Source: Salinibacterium amurskyense
Lineage (GTDB): Bacteria > Actinomycetota > Actinomycetes > Actinomycetales > Microbacteriaceae
Direction of reading: 5' to 3'
Assembly: GCF_002797685.1 (NCBI RefSeq)
Contig: NZ_PGFH01000002.1
Span: 372,001 to 436,000 of the forward strand
Length of the DNA: 64,000 nt
Below, one piece after another: positions 17,210 through 27,015 of the stretch (position 1 is its first letter; the number at the start of each line of letters is the position of its first letter). The notes below the pieces were generated by a model. The model saw only the letters and a list, made by a program, of their open reading frames with translations. It was not told where the DNA came from and did not search any database. The position numbers and the translations under genes were made by a program.

Positions 17210-18010
17210 TCAGATGCTGTCGCGGGCACTGCGCTGGGCGGCGAGTGTTCGTGACGTCACGGCCCCCAATTGCTTGCCCCAGAGTGAGTGGATCGTCTTC
17301 CAGTTGATGCTGTCTTGGATGAAGGTGTTGCACATGTCTAAGGAAGGGAAGGCAACGTAGCTCACGCCAGGAACGGTGTCGGCGACGGCGAGCGATGCCC
17401 GATTGAGCCTCGTGATTTGCAACGCGAGGAGGCGCTGAACGAAGCGCGGCATTGCTCGAAAGCGGTACATCGGCGGCACTGCTGCAACAATTACCGGGCA
17501 GTGAGGGTTGGATCCTCCGCGAACGGTGTCGATGATTCGGTGGAGGCTGGTGGTCCATTCGGTCGCGGTAGTTCCGAAGAGCACGTCGGGCGGTCCGAGC
17601 ACGATGACGACCGCATCGAGATCGTGGTCCACGTTCGCGAGCTCCTTGGCGGCGCGCGCCATGGTTAGCTCGACGTCGGCGATGCTGGTCCACGAGCATC
17701 CGGATGCCAGTTCACGCGCCACATAGCGCGACGTTTGCGAGACGACTCCAAGCCCATGATGGAGCAGGCCGTAGCTGGATGCCGCAGCGTCTCCGATGAA
17801 CAGCAATCGTGCGGGATCGGGGGCGACAACTTCGCCCTCGGGCTTGTCGGGCGGAAAGAGCGTGTTCGCTGCATCGACGCGGAAAGCGAGAAGGTTCACC
17901 TTGAGTAGCGGCCTAAAAGCGTGGATGAGCCCAGCGACGAGGCGTCGTGTCAATGGAGTGTGGGAGGAGACGTCGTCTGCGCACTCAGGAGACGTATTCT
18001 TCGGGACCAC
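17210..18010 (-). CDS. SGNH/GDSL-hydrolase-like protein with degenerate active site
   Basis: The 266-residue protein has the layout of actinobacterial SGNH hydrolases: N-terminal helix, LLFIGDAAASSYG at residues 69-81 in place of the usual GDS block, VIVLGPPDV at 135-143 in place of the GxND block, and a C-terminal histidine at 241 in TIHSLWGKQLG. The nucleophile serine is alanine (75) and the oxyanion asparagine is proline (141), so ordinary esterase catalysis is unlikely. The reading frame is intact over its full length, which argues for a retained non-enzymatic or altered role. GTG at 18010 is the start chosen. It is minus strand, 81 bases upstream of the nuclease gene and in the same direction. 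Confidence 0.72.
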   Translation of the reverse strand: MVPKNTSPECADDVSSHTPLTRRLVAGLIHAFRPLLKVNLLAFRVDAANTLFPPDKPEGEVVAPDPARLLFIGDAAASSYGLLHHGLGVVSQTSRYVARELASGCSWTSIADVELTMARAAKELANVDHDLDAVVIVLGPPDVLFGTTATEWTTSLHRIIDTVRGGSNPHCPVIVAAVPPMYRFRAMPRFVQRLLALQITRLNRASLAVADTVPGVSYVAFPSLDMCNTFIQDSINWKTIHSLWGKQLGAVTSRTLAAQRSARDSI

Positions 18011-18109
18011 GGTTCATATAGTGGACGATTCTCGACGTGGTGCCTCCCACGACATACCGCTTTGTTGGACGTGACTTCGGCTTACTTTTAGGAGTGGGAG
18101 GATTGGTTC

Positions 18110-18766
18110 ATGACCGAGCCTGTTGCACCCCATCCTGAACTCGACACCCTGATCGCCACCCTCGAACGGTTGCGGGCTCCGGGCGGTTGCGCCTGGGATC
18201 GTGACCAGACCCACGAGTCGCTCGTGCAGCATCTGGTTGAAGAGACCTATGAGTTGGTGGATGCGATCGAGAGCGGTGACTCGGCCGACATGGTCGAAGA
18301 GCTGGGAGACGTGCTCTATCAAGTGCTCTTTCACGCTGATATCGCGACCGAGGCCGGGCGCTTCACGCTCGAAGATGTTGCCGCAAACATGACGGCAAAA
18401 ATGGTTAGTCGCCACCCGCACGTCTTCGCCGACACCACTGCTGACACGGCGGATGACGTGATCGCTGCCTGGGACGAGCTCAAGAAGGCGGAGAAACCGC
18501 ACCGCACCAGCGTTACCGATGGCATCCCTGCGAAGATGCCCGCACTCGCTCTAGCGGACAAGCTGCTGGGTCGCGCCCACAAGGTAGGGCTTCTGGATGC
18601 CAAGGCCCCCGGTGCGATCAATGTCACGGAAGAGGATGAACTGGGCCCGCTCTTGCTGGCGATTGTGGCATCCGCGAAAGCCAATGGCTTGGACTCGGAG
18701 CGAGCGTTGCGCACGGCACTTCGGCAGTTGACCGACGAAATCAAGGAACACGAGGCGTCGCTCTAG
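18110..18766 (+). CDS. mazG: Nucleoside triphosphate pyrophosphohydrolase MazG
   Basis: MazG hydrolyses NTPs to NMP and PPi and helps clear damaged or excess nucleotides. The 218-residue protein has the conserved start PGGCAWDRDQTHESL and the metal-binding helices EETYELVDAIE and EELGDVLYQVLFHA, followed by a weaker second MazG half with AWDELKKAEK. Length is at the short end for the two-domain form. GGGAGGA lies before the ATG at 18110. In many Actinobacteria mazG lies near eno, as here (3.3 kb away). Confidence 0.94.
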   Translation: MTEPVAPHPELDTLIATLERLRAPGGCAWDRDQTHESLVQHLVEETYELVDAIESGDSADMVEELGDVLYQVLFHADIATEAGRFTLEDVAANMTAKMVSRHPHVFADTTADTADDVIAAWDELKKAEKPHRTSVTDGIPAKMPALALADKLLGRAHKVGLLDAKAPGAINVTEEDELGPLLLAIVASAKANGLDSERALRTALRQLTDEIKEHEASL

Positions 18767-18780
18767 CGTCGAACTCTGGC

Positions 18781-19013
18781 GGGTCGTGACAGAAGACCCG
18801 GGTGGGTGGTGCCCCCCTTAACCCGAATAAGGAGGGCACCGGCGCAATGCCGGCAAACGAGACATGTGATCGCACGTCGATCGTTTACAGAATGGCATCG
18901 CGCGTTGATGGATCGGTGGGATTACCCGGCCTACCGATCCAGCGTTGGAGAAGCCCCTGGTGAGGGGGTTTCAAGTAGTTGTGGCGCCGTTAACGAGTTT
19001 CCGGCACAAGGAG
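18781..19013 (+). other. Structured intergenic region, candidate cis-regulatory or small RNA
   Basis: The 299 bases between mazG and the TetR gene contain a dense series of stems: GGGTC/GACCC (18781-18799); a 12-bp arm with one mismatch, GGTGCCCCCCTT/AAGGAGGGCACC (18808-18840); CCGGC/GCCGG (18839-18853); a perfect 8-bp GGATCGGT/ACCGATCC (18910-18940); CCCC/GGGG (18954-18967); and GCCG/CGGC (18986-19005). Directly after the last stem comes a strong AAGGAG at 19008-19013, yet no ATG, GTG or TTG follows at normal distance. I checked the conserved cores I know for TPP, FMN, cobalamin, SAM, ydaO, guanidine, fluoride and T-box RNAs and found none. It may be a riboswitch-like leader that lost its gene, or an independent RNA. 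Confidence 0.45.
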
Positions 19014-19050
19014 AAATCATAACTGCTGCTTCGTTCATTAGCAAACAACC

Positions 19051-19064
19051 GTTATGTTAATAAC
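19051..19064 (+). promoter_or_regulatory. Promoter and inverted repeat at the TetR gene
   Basis: GTTAT-N4-ATAAC overlaps a -10 candidate TATGTT (19053-19058), seven bases before the ATG at 19066. The position fits autorepression of a leaderless TetR gene. Confidence 0.5.
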
Positions 19065-19065
19065 T

Positions 19066-19665
19066 ATGGCCCGCAGACCCGACCCAACGCGCAAGCCAGC
19101 TCTTATTCAGCAAACTATTGCCTATCTTGCTGATAAACCGCTGTCTAGTCTCACATTCCGTTCGCTTGCGAAAGCGCTCGACGTCAGTACCTTCACGCTC
19201 GTCTACCATTTCGGAACGCGCGCCGAGCTCATCCGCGAGATCGTGCACGCCAATGCGCGCGGAGCAAGCCCCGACGAAGCGGCTAACTTGCCCATTACTA
19301 CCCTCGACGATTACTTCGACAGCTTGTACCTGTCTTGGCAGTGGACGCAGTTGCCCGAGAATCTGCACCGCCAACGTCTCGAGCTCGAAGCGGGGCTGCT
19401 CGAAGCTGTGGAGCGCGACGAGCTCAGCGTGACTCGCCCGCTGTTCAATCAGTGGATCACCATGGGCACCGCAGCCCTCGTCTCGTTCGGTCTTACCGAG
19501 GAGCAAGCTCAGATCGAGGCGCGGCTGCTCGTGAACATGTTCCACGGCGTGCAATTCGATCTCGTGCTCAACCAGAACCGCGAAGCCTCCGCCGCCGTCT
19601 TCAACGCAGCCGTGAGCCACCACCGCCAGCGGATCGAGCAACTGCTCGCTGAGGTCGCGCGGTAA
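19066..19665 (+). CDS. TetR-family transcriptional regulator
   Basis: The 199-residue protein has an N-terminal helix-turn-helix (LTFRSLAKALDVSTFTLVYHF at about residues 29-49, ending in the usual aromatic-His-Phe) and a C-terminal helical ligand/dimer domain with no assignable ligand. The start at 19066 is preferred over the in-frame ATG at 19054 because it lies at leaderless distance from TATGTT and because the conserved basic start MARRPDP begins there. An inverted repeat covers the promoter. No obvious target operon is adjacent; hisS follows after 36 bases with its own SD. Confidence 0.86.
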   Translation: MARRPDPTRKPALIQQTIAYLADKPLSSLTFRSLAKALDVSTFTLVYHFGTRAELIREIVHANARGASPDEAANLPITTLDDYFDSLYLSWQWTQLPENLHRQRLELEAGLLEAVERDELSVTRPLFNQWITMGTAALVSFGLTEEQAQIEARLLVNMFHGVQFDLVLNQNREASAAVFNAAVSHHRQRIEQLLAEVAR

Positions 19666-19701
19666 CAACGAAACCCTGTCGCGTGCGAGAGAATAGGAAG
19701 C

Positions 19702-20991
19702 ATGGCGTCAACGGTTAATCCTCCCCGCGGAATGCGGGATTTCCTTCCGGCAGAAAAAGCTCAGCGCGAGCGCGTTCTCGGCGTGATCCGGGGCAGCTAT
19801 CGCGCGCACGGTTTCGACGAGATCGAAACTCCGGTGATGGAAGACAGTTCACGCCTCCATGCCGGCTTGGGTGGCGACAACGAGAAGCTCGCCTTCGCGG
19901 TGATGAAGCGCGGGCTCACACCAGAGAAGCTGCAGGCGGCATCCGATGCTCTCGATCTTGCTGACCTGGGGATGCGGTTCGACCTCACGGTTCCGCTTGC
20001 GCGGTTCTATGCAACCCACCGTGCAGAACTGCCCAAGGTCTTCCGTTCGATTCAGATGGCGCCCGTCTGGCGTGCCGAACGCCCGCAAAAAGGCCGTTAC
20101 CGCCAGTTCGTGCAGTGCGACATCGACATCATGGGTGAGGCTGGCCCGAGCGCTGAGATCGAACTCATTACCGCAACGGCCGCCACGCTCGATGCTCTCG
20201 GGGTGCAGGGCTGCACCATTCGCGTGAACGACCGTCGCTTGCTCACGAGTTCGCTCAGCATCCTTGGTTTTCCGGCCAAAGAGCACGAGGCCGTGCTGAT
20301 CACTGTCGACAAGCTCGACAAGCTCGGCGCCGACGGAGTCATCGCTGAGTTGCGCGAACGTGCTTTCCCGGACGCTCCCGTGGCGGCGCTCGCTGAATTC
20401 CTTCAGCGCCCGGCGCCCGAAACCACTCCTGAATTCAGTGCGGATGCCATCCGTGCCGCTCTGCCCGCTGGCGTCACCGAAGAGGTCATCCTTGAACTCG
20501 CGGCGATCGGTCACGCGGTCGAAGCGGGCCGCGGCGATTCCGGATCGCTCATCGAGTTCGACCCGTGGTTGGTGCGGGGGATGGGCTACTACACGGGCGC
20601 GATCTTTGAGATCGCGCATCCGTCGCTCGGCTATTCGCTCGGTGGTGGCGGTCGCTACGACGGAATGATCGGTCGCTTCTTGGGCAGTGATGTTCCGGCT
20701 GTCGGCTTCTCGCTCGGCTTTGAGCGCTTGGTTGATCTCGTTGACCTCGGTGCGGCAACGGATGACGACCAAGTTGCGCTCGTCTATGACGCCGATGTTG
20801 AGGCGGCAACTCTGGTGCGTTTGCAGGCCACCCTGATCAAAGACGGCAAGCGGGTTCGGCTCGAGGCCCGGCCTAAGAAGCTGCCGCAGCTTCTCGACCA
20901 GCTTCGGGATGCCGGTTTCACCAGTTTCGCGACGGTCCGTGCAGAAAACGTGAGCATTGATAACCTTGAGTTCAAGCCACTGGGTGGTTAG
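19702..20991 (+). CDS. hisS: Histidyl-tRNA synthetase
   Basis: HisS charges tRNA-His. The 429-residue class II synthetase has motif 1 around PRGMRDFLP, motif 2 FRSIQMAPVWRAERPQKGRY with the catalytic arginine, the HisRS-specific LVRGMGYYTGAIFEI, motif 3 in GFSLGFERL, and the C-terminal anticodon domain. AGGAAG precedes the ATG at 19702. The length is normal. It lies between a TetR gene and a CPBP protease, not in a histidine operon. Confidence 0.96.
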   Translation: MASTVNPPRGMRDFLPAEKAQRERVLGVIRGSYRAHGFDEIETPVMEDSSRLHAGLGGDNEKLAFAVMKRGLTPEKLQAASDALDLADLGMRFDLTVPLARFYATHRAELPKVFRSIQMAPVWRAERPQKGRYRQFVQCDIDIMGEAGPSAEIELITATAATLDALGVQGCTIRVNDRRLLTSSLSILGFPAKEHEAVLITVDKLDKLGADGVIAELRERAFPDAPVAALAEFLQRPAPETTPEFSADAIRAALPAGVTEEVILELAAIGHAVEAGRGDSGSLIEFDPWLVRGMGYYTGAIFEIAHPSLGYSLGGGGRYDGMIGRFLGSDVPAVGFSLGFERLVDLVDLGAATDDDQVALVYDADVEAATLVRLQATLIKDGKRVRLEARPKKLPQLLDQLRDAGFTSFATVRAENVSIDNLEFKPLGG

Positions 20992-21019
20992 CTAGCGCCC
21001 ACTTTTCGAGGGAGAAAGC

Positions 21020-21976
21020 GTGAACGTCGTAGCAAAGCCGGTTCCTATTTTTACGGCCCTGAGCTTCGGGCTCGCGTGGTTGTTCGCTCTTCCTCTGTGG
21101 TTTACAGGCGGGCTCACGAATCCGTTCTTCACCGTGTTCGCTTTGGCGATGATGTTCACACCGGCGATTGCGGCACTGATCGTCGTCTTCTTTGTTGAGA
21201 AGCATCCGGATGCTCGCTCCCGCCGTGCGGCGCTCGGGCTCGGTTCGGTGCGCCCCGTTGGCCGGTTCCTGCGCTACCTGGCTTTGGCGCTCGTCATTCC
21301 GCCCGCCCTCATTCTGGCGGCGCTCGTCGTCGGAGCGCTCGTGGGGGTCTATCCGGCCGATTTCGTAAATTTCTCGGGCTTCGAGGCGATGCTCGACAGC
21401 CAGCTTGAGGCGCTCGGTCAAGCGCCGCTGCCCATTCCGATTGGCCTACTCGTGGCCGCACAGTTCCTCAACGTGGCCATCGGTGCGCTCATCAACACGA
21501 TTCCGGCCCTCGGCGAAGAACTGGGCTGGCGCGGTTGGCTGCTGCCCAAACTGCTGCCCCTCGGCATCGTTCCCGTCATTCTCATTTCCGGAGTGATGTG
21601 GGGCCTCTGGCACGCTCCGCTGATCCTGCTCGGCTACAACTATCCCGGCGCTCCCGGCTGGCTCGCTCTCACGGCAATGGTGGGCATGACCATCGTGGTC
21701 GGCGGCGTGTTCTCGTGGCTGCGCATCCGTTCAGCGTCGGTGTGGCCAGCCGCTCTCGCGCACGGTTCGTTCAACGCGGCTGCCGGTTTCTCCTTGATTT
21801 TCATCATGGTCGGCGAGAGCTTCGACCCGCTTCAGGCCAGCATTCTGGGGTGGACCGGATGGCTCGTGCCGCTGGTTCTCGTGATCGTGCTGCTGGCCAC
21901 CGGGCAGTTCCGCCCGGCGTCGCCGCAGCCGGTGGTTACTCGTAACGAGTCAGCGCCCGTCGCTGGCTCGGAGTAG
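21020..21976 (+). CDS. CPBP-family intramembrane protease (type II CAAX endopeptidase)
   Basis: This 318-residue membrane protein with about eight hydrophobic segments carries the complete CPBP motif set: EELGWRGWLLP, WGLWHAPLIL and HGSFNAAAG. It is longer than and not closely similar to the CPBP protein at 15513-16394. Substrate is unknown. GTG at 21020 is preceded by GAGGGAGAAAG, a clear SD. It lies directly between hisS and eno on the same strand. Confidence 0.88.
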   Translation: MNVVAKPVPIFTALSFGLAWLFALPLWFTGGLTNPFFTVFALAMMFTPAIAALIVVFFVEKHPDARSRRAALGLGSVRPVGRFLRYLALALVIPPALILAALVVGALVGVYPADFVNFSGFEAMLDSQLEALGQAPLPIPIGLLVAAQFLNVAIGALINTIPALGEELGWRGWLLPKLLPLGIVPVILISGVMWGLWHAPLILLGYNYPGAPGWLALTAMVGMTIVVGGVFSWLRIRSASVWPAALAHGSFNAAAGFSLIFIMVGESFDPLQASILGWTGWLVPLVLVIVLLATGQFRPASPQPVVTRNESAPVAGSE

Positions 21977-23317
<1,341 letters not shown>

Positions 23318-23334
23318 CACTCACTAGCGTCGTC

Positions 23335-23340
23335 TAGCAT
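23335..23340 (+). promoter_or_regulatory. Candidate -10 box for ftsB
   Basis: TAGCAT lies seven bases before the ATG at 23348, with no SD; a leaderless secondary promoter inside the eno cluster. Confidence 0.4.
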
Positions 23341-23347
23341 CGAACGC

Positions 23348-23854
23348 ATGGCTAGGCGAGTACGAGCAAAAAAGGTAGCGGTGACGCTGCCCGAGGAGAG
23401 CGCGCCAGAACACTGGCTGCGCACGATCCGCTTCTCGGGCTTCACCGTGCTCATGCTTGGTTTGCTCATACTCGCCGTCATCGTTCTTGCTCCCAACTTG
23501 CGCATCCTGATTGATCAACAACAGACGATCGCGCAATTGCAGCAGCAAGTGGATGAAGCACAAGAATCGGTCGACGAACTCAACGAGAACGTTGCCCGCT
23601 GGGATGACCGTGCTTACATCGAGTCGCAGGCTCGCGACCGCCTGTACTACGTGTACCCGGGCGAAGTGAGCTACTTGGTTACGGGTGATGCTGCCGATGT
23701 CACCACGAACGATGGTGTGCCGGTCAGCGCGAGCATCCAAACTACCCAGATTGATTGGGTGCAAACTCTCGTGTCGTCCATCTACACTGCTGGTCTCACG
23801 GAAGATGCCCCCGACGAGCTCACCGCCCCCGTAATTGAAGGACCTCAGCAATGA
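23348..23854 (+). CDS. ftsB: FtsB/DivIC-type septum formation initiator
   Basis: The 168-residue bitopic protein has a basic cytoplasmic start, one transmembrane helix (about residues 34-55), an extracytoplasmic coiled coil (QQQTIAQLQQQVDEAQE) and the family element YIESQARDRLYYVYPGE. FtsB-type proteins join FtsL and FtsQ in the divisome. The C-terminal 55 residues are a variable acidic tail. Its position between eno and DUF501 is diagnostic for actinobacterial divIC/ftsB. Confidence 0.88.
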   Translation: MARRVRAKKVAVTLPEESAPEHWLRTIRFSGFTVLMLGLLILAVIVLAPNLRILIDQQQTIAQLQQQVDEAQESVDELNENVARWDDRAYIESQARDRLYYVYPGEVSYLVTGDAADVTTNDGVPVSASIQTTQIDWVQTLVSSIYTAGLTEDAPDELTAPVIEGPQQ

Positions 23855-24405
23855 CCACCCCACCGTTTGACGCCGTCAGCGATGAAGATGTGCGCATTGT
23901 GTCGCTTCAACTGGGGCGCCCCGCCCGCGATGTGATTGGTATCGCCGCGCGCTGTGTGTGCGGGGCTCCGACTGTCGTGTCGACCAAGCCGCGTCTGAGC
24001 GATGGAACGCCGTTCCCCACTATCTATTACCTCTGCCACCCGGCGGCTACGGCATCCGTGTCGACGCTTGAGGCTGAGGGCCAGATGCCCGAACTCGCCG
24101 CAATGCTCGAGGGTGAGATTGGTGCGCAGTATCAGGCCGCTCATGAGGCGTACATTGCCGACCGCGATGGCATCGAGGTTGTTCCGGAGCTCGCCGGTGT
24201 TTCGGCCGGCGGCATGCCTACGCGCGTCAAGTGCCTGCATGCTCTCGTAGGGCACTCGCTCGCCGCGGGTCCCGGCGTTAACCCGATCGGCGACATTGCT
24301 CTCGAGCGCGCCTCGTGGAGCCCCAGCGTGTGCCAGTGCCCCGATTACTCGGAGGCCGCTGAACAGGATGCCGCAGCAGGCAAGGCGGCGGAGAGCGGCC
24401 AGTGA
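23851..24405 (+). CDS. DUF501 domain-containing protein
   Basis: The 184-residue protein belongs to DUF501, a conserved actinobacterial family of unknown function next to eno. It has the pattern LGRPARDVIGIAARC, CxCG-type cysteines near VCGAP, FPTIYYLCHP, and a C-terminal RVKCLHALVGHSLA. The clustered cysteine and histidine residues suggest a metal site (inference). Its ATG overlaps the ftsB stop (ATGA), so the two are translationally coupled, and its own stop overlaps the next gene. Confidence 0.9.
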   Translation: MTTPPFDAVSDEDVRIVSLQLGRPARDVIGIAARCVCGAPTVVSTKPRLSDGTPFPTIYYLCHPAATASVSTLEAEGQMPELAAMLEGEIGAQYQAAHEAYIADRDGIEVVPELAGVSAGGMPTRVKCLHALVGHSLAAGPGVNPIGDIALERASWSPSVCQCPDYSEAAEQDAAAGKAAESGQ

Positions 24406-25652
24406 AGCGCTGGACCGCTGGCCTCGTCTTGATGGCGAGCCTCGCCTCCGTGCTGGTGGCAACGCCGGCGCACGCCGACGCGGTGCGCGATCAGGAGTAT
24501 TGGCTTCAGGAGTACGGCATCGAGGCGGCGTGGAAGACCACAAAGGGCGCCGGCGTCACGATTGCTGTGATCGATACCGGTGTCGATGGCACGGTGAAAG
24601 AACTCGTCGGTGCGGTCACCGGCGGAACAGACTTTTCAGGCCAGGGGTCGTCGAACGGGCAGACGCCTGTTGGCGACGACAATCCAGCCCACGGCACGCT
24701 CGTGGCTTCTCTCGCGGCCGGTCGCGGTACGGGAACGGGCGCTGGCGTAATTGGCGCCGCCCCCGCCGCCAACATTTTGGCGATCTCCATTGGCTTCACG
24801 GGCGGCCCCATCAGCTCGGATGACCAGATCGCTCAGGCAGTGCGCTATGCCGTCGACCAGGGCGCCGACGTCATCAACCTTTCGCTCACTCGCGAAACGC
24901 TCGACTGGCCGGTGAGCTGGGACAGCGCCTTCCTCTACGCCATGGATAACGACGTGGTCGTCGTTGCTGCCGCGGGTAACCGGGGGAGTGGCACGACGTC
25001 GGTCGGCGCCCCCGCCACGATGCCCGGTGTGCTCACTGTTGCCGGAGTGGATGTCAACGGTGTTGCCAGCTTCAACGCTTCTACTCAGGGCATCACGATT
25101 GGTGTCGCTGCTCCCAGCGAAGACCTCGTGGGTGTTGCTCCCGGCGGATCGCACGTGCTGTGGAACGGTACGAGTGGCGCAACGCCGATCGTCGCAGGCA
25201 TTGTCGCGCTTGTGCGTGCCGCGCATCCAGAGCTGGATGCCGCCAACGTGATCAACCGCATCGTTGCGACCGCGCATGACACGGGCGCTCCCGGCGCCGA
25301 CGCCATTTACGGTTTCGGGCTGATCGACGCCGAGGATGCCGTGAACGCGAACGTGCCCCTGGTCGAAGAAAACCCCATGGGGAGTCTCGCGGAGTGGATC
25401 ACGATCTACCGTCGCGCGGAGTCAACTCCAGCCCCAGTTCCGACGTTCAGCCCGTCGCCTGAACCGGTGCCTGAGGGCGATAACTCGACCATCGCGGGGC
25501 CCATAAGCCCCCTCGGAACGCTGCTGCCAACAGTGAGCATGCTTCGGAATGTGGGCGTTCCGCTCGCTATTTACGGGATTTTTCTTCTCATTTTGGCCGG
25601 TTCCGGCGTTCTCGCATGGCGTCGGTTTAGGAGTATGCGCGAGAGAGAGTAA
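24402..25652 (+). CDS. Mycosin-like subtilisin-family serine protease, membrane anchored
   Basis: The 416-residue S8 protease has a signal peptide ending near AHADA (about residue 26), catalytic Asp in VIDTGVD (about 58), His in HGTLVASLAAG (about 98), the AAAGNRGSG oxyanion region and Ser in NGTSGATPIVAG (about 258). A Pro-rich linker leads to a C-terminal transmembrane helix at about 386-408 and a short basic tail. This is the architecture of mycosins of type VII secretion, but no ESX genes are visible in the window; this locus beside DUF501 is frequent in Actinobacteria. GTG at 24402 overlaps the DUF501 stop. Confidence 0.9.
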   Translation: MKRWTAGLVLMASLASVLVATPAHADAVRDQEYWLQEYGIEAAWKTTKGAGVTIAVIDTGVDGTVKELVGAVTGGTDFSGQGSSNGQTPVGDDNPAHGTLVASLAAGRGTGTGAGVIGAAPAANILAISIGFTGGPISSDDQIAQAVRYAVDQGADVINLSLTRETLDWPVSWDSAFLYAMDNDVVVVAAAGNRGSGTTSVGAPATMPGVLTVAGVDVNGVASFNASTQGITIGVAAPSEDLVGVAPGGSHVLWNGTSGATPIVAGIVALVRAAHPELDAANVINRIVATAHDTGAPGADAIYGFGLIDAEDAVNANVPLVEENPMGSLAEWITIYRRAESTPAPVPTFSPSPEPVPEGDNSTIAGPISPLGTLLPTVSMLRNVGVPLAIYGIFLLILAGSGVLAWRRFRSMRERE

Positions 25653-25691
25653 GTTTGGTGGCGAACTTCCCCTTTTAGGAGACTCTAACTC

Positions 25692-27008
25692 GTGCCAAAA
25701 ATCTTGATTGTCGGCGGCGGTTACGCCGGTTTTTACACTGCTCGTAAGCTCGAAAAGTGGCTACGCCGCGGCGAAGCTGAGGTCACCATGGTTGACCCTC
25801 TTCCCTACATGACGTACCAGCCTTTCCTGCCCGAGGTTGCTGCGGGCTCGATTGAGCCTCGTCACGCGGTCGTTCCTCACCGTCGTCACTTGAAGACCAC
25901 CAAGGTCGTCACGGCGAAGGTCACCGGAATCAACCACGCGGCAAAGACCGCGACGATTCAGCCCGAGGTGGGCGACTCGTGGGAGATGGATTACGACCTC
26001 GTTGTTGTGACCGCCGGTGCCGTTTCGCGTACCTTCCCCATCCCCGGTGTTGCTGATGAAGCTATCGGCATGAAGACGATCGAAGAGGCTGTTGCCGTTC
26101 GTGACCGTCTTCTCACCAACTTCGACAAGGCATCCAACCTGCCTGCTGGCCCCGAGCGCGACCGTCTCCTGACGTTCGTTGTTGTCGGTGGCGGCTTCGC
26201 TGGTATCGAAGCCTTCGGCGAAATGCGCAGCCTGGCCTCATCGCTGCTGCCGCTCTACCCGAACCTCAAGTTCGAAGACACGCACTTCCACCTCATCGAA
26301 GCCATGGGCCGCATCATGCCCGAGGTTTCGCTCGAGACGAGCAAGTGGGTTATCAAGAACCTCGCTGACCGTGGCGCCCAGATCCACCTCGACACCCAGC
26401 TGAAGTCTGCTGTGGATGGCGTGGTTGAGCTGTCGACCGGTGAAAGCTTCGAGTCCGACACCATCGTGTGGACCGCTGGCGTGATGGCGAACCCTGTTGT
26501 TCGCAGCACTGACCTTCCGATCGAAGAGCGTGGACGCATCCGCGTGCAGGCCGACCTCCGTGTCATCAACGATGACGGTGTCGTCGAGGGTGCCTGGGGC
26601 GCCGGCGACGTGTGTGCTGTTCCTGACCTCACCGGTGGTGGCGTTGGCGGCTTCTGCGTTCCGAACGCTCAGCATGCTGTTCGCCAGGCCAAGCTCATGG
26701 CCAAGAACATTGTGGCTTCGCTTCGTGGCGAAGAGACGAAGGACTACTTCCACAAGAACCAGGGTGCAGTTGCCGGTCTCGGCCTGTACCACGGTGTCTT
26801 CCAGTCCGGCAAGATCGCGATCAAGGGCTTCCCGGCCTGGTTTATGCACCGTGGATACCACGGCATGGCGATGCCGATGTTCGAGCGCAAGGCTCGCGTC
26901 TTCAGCAACTGGATCACGAACTTCTTCTGGGGTCGCGACACCATCTCGATCGAGGCTCGCGTAGAACCGCGCCGCGCATTCGAAGAGTTCGCGTCACGCC
27001 CCAAGTAG
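25692..27008 (+). CDS. ndh: Type II NADH:quinone oxidoreductase
   Basis: NDH-2 passes electrons from NADH to quinone without proton pumping, on the inner face of the membrane. The 438-residue protein has two Rossmann motifs, ILIVGGGYAGFYTARKL near the start for FAD and FVVVGGGFAGIEAFGEM at about 158 for NADH, the FAD-contact WGAGDVCAVPD near 300 and the C-terminal amphipathic segment with NWITNFFWGRD. TTTTAGGAGA precedes GTG 25692. A strong hairpin follows the gene and then a tRNA. Confidence 0.93.
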   Translation: MPKILIVGGGYAGFYTARKLEKWLRRGEAEVTMVDPLPYMTYQPFLPEVAAGSIEPRHAVVPHRRHLKTTKVVTAKVTGINHAAKTATIQPEVGDSWEMDYDLVVVTAGAVSRTFPIPGVADEAIGMKTIEEAVAVRDRLLTNFDKASNLPAGPERDRLLTFVVVGGGFAGIEAFGEMRSLASSLLPLYPNLKFEDTHFHLIEAMGRIMPEVSLETSKWVIKNLADRGAQIHLDTQLKSAVDGVVELSTGESFESDTIVWTAGVMANPVVRSTDLPIEERGRIRVQADLRVINDDGVVEGAWGAGDVCAVPDLTGGGVGGFCVPNAQHAVRQAKLMAKNIVASLRGEETKDYFHKNQGAVAGLGLYHGVFQSGKIAIKGFPAWFMHRGYHGMAMPMFERKARVFSNWITNFFWGRDTISIEARVEPRRAFEEFASRPK

Positions 27009-27015
27009 TGTGATT

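Noticed and set aside
18806-19060. 84-codon frame across the structured intergenic region
   Set aside because: It has no SD, no family-like sequence, and crosses the hairpin stems; its composition is that of non-coding DNA.
18767-19065. T-box, SRP RNA, RNase P RNA or tmRNA identity for the structured region
   Set aside because: The T-box TGGNACCGCG core, the SRP GGAAGGAAGCAG-like tip, RNase P conserved cores and a tmRNA tag frame are all absent, and the region is too short for RNase P RNA.
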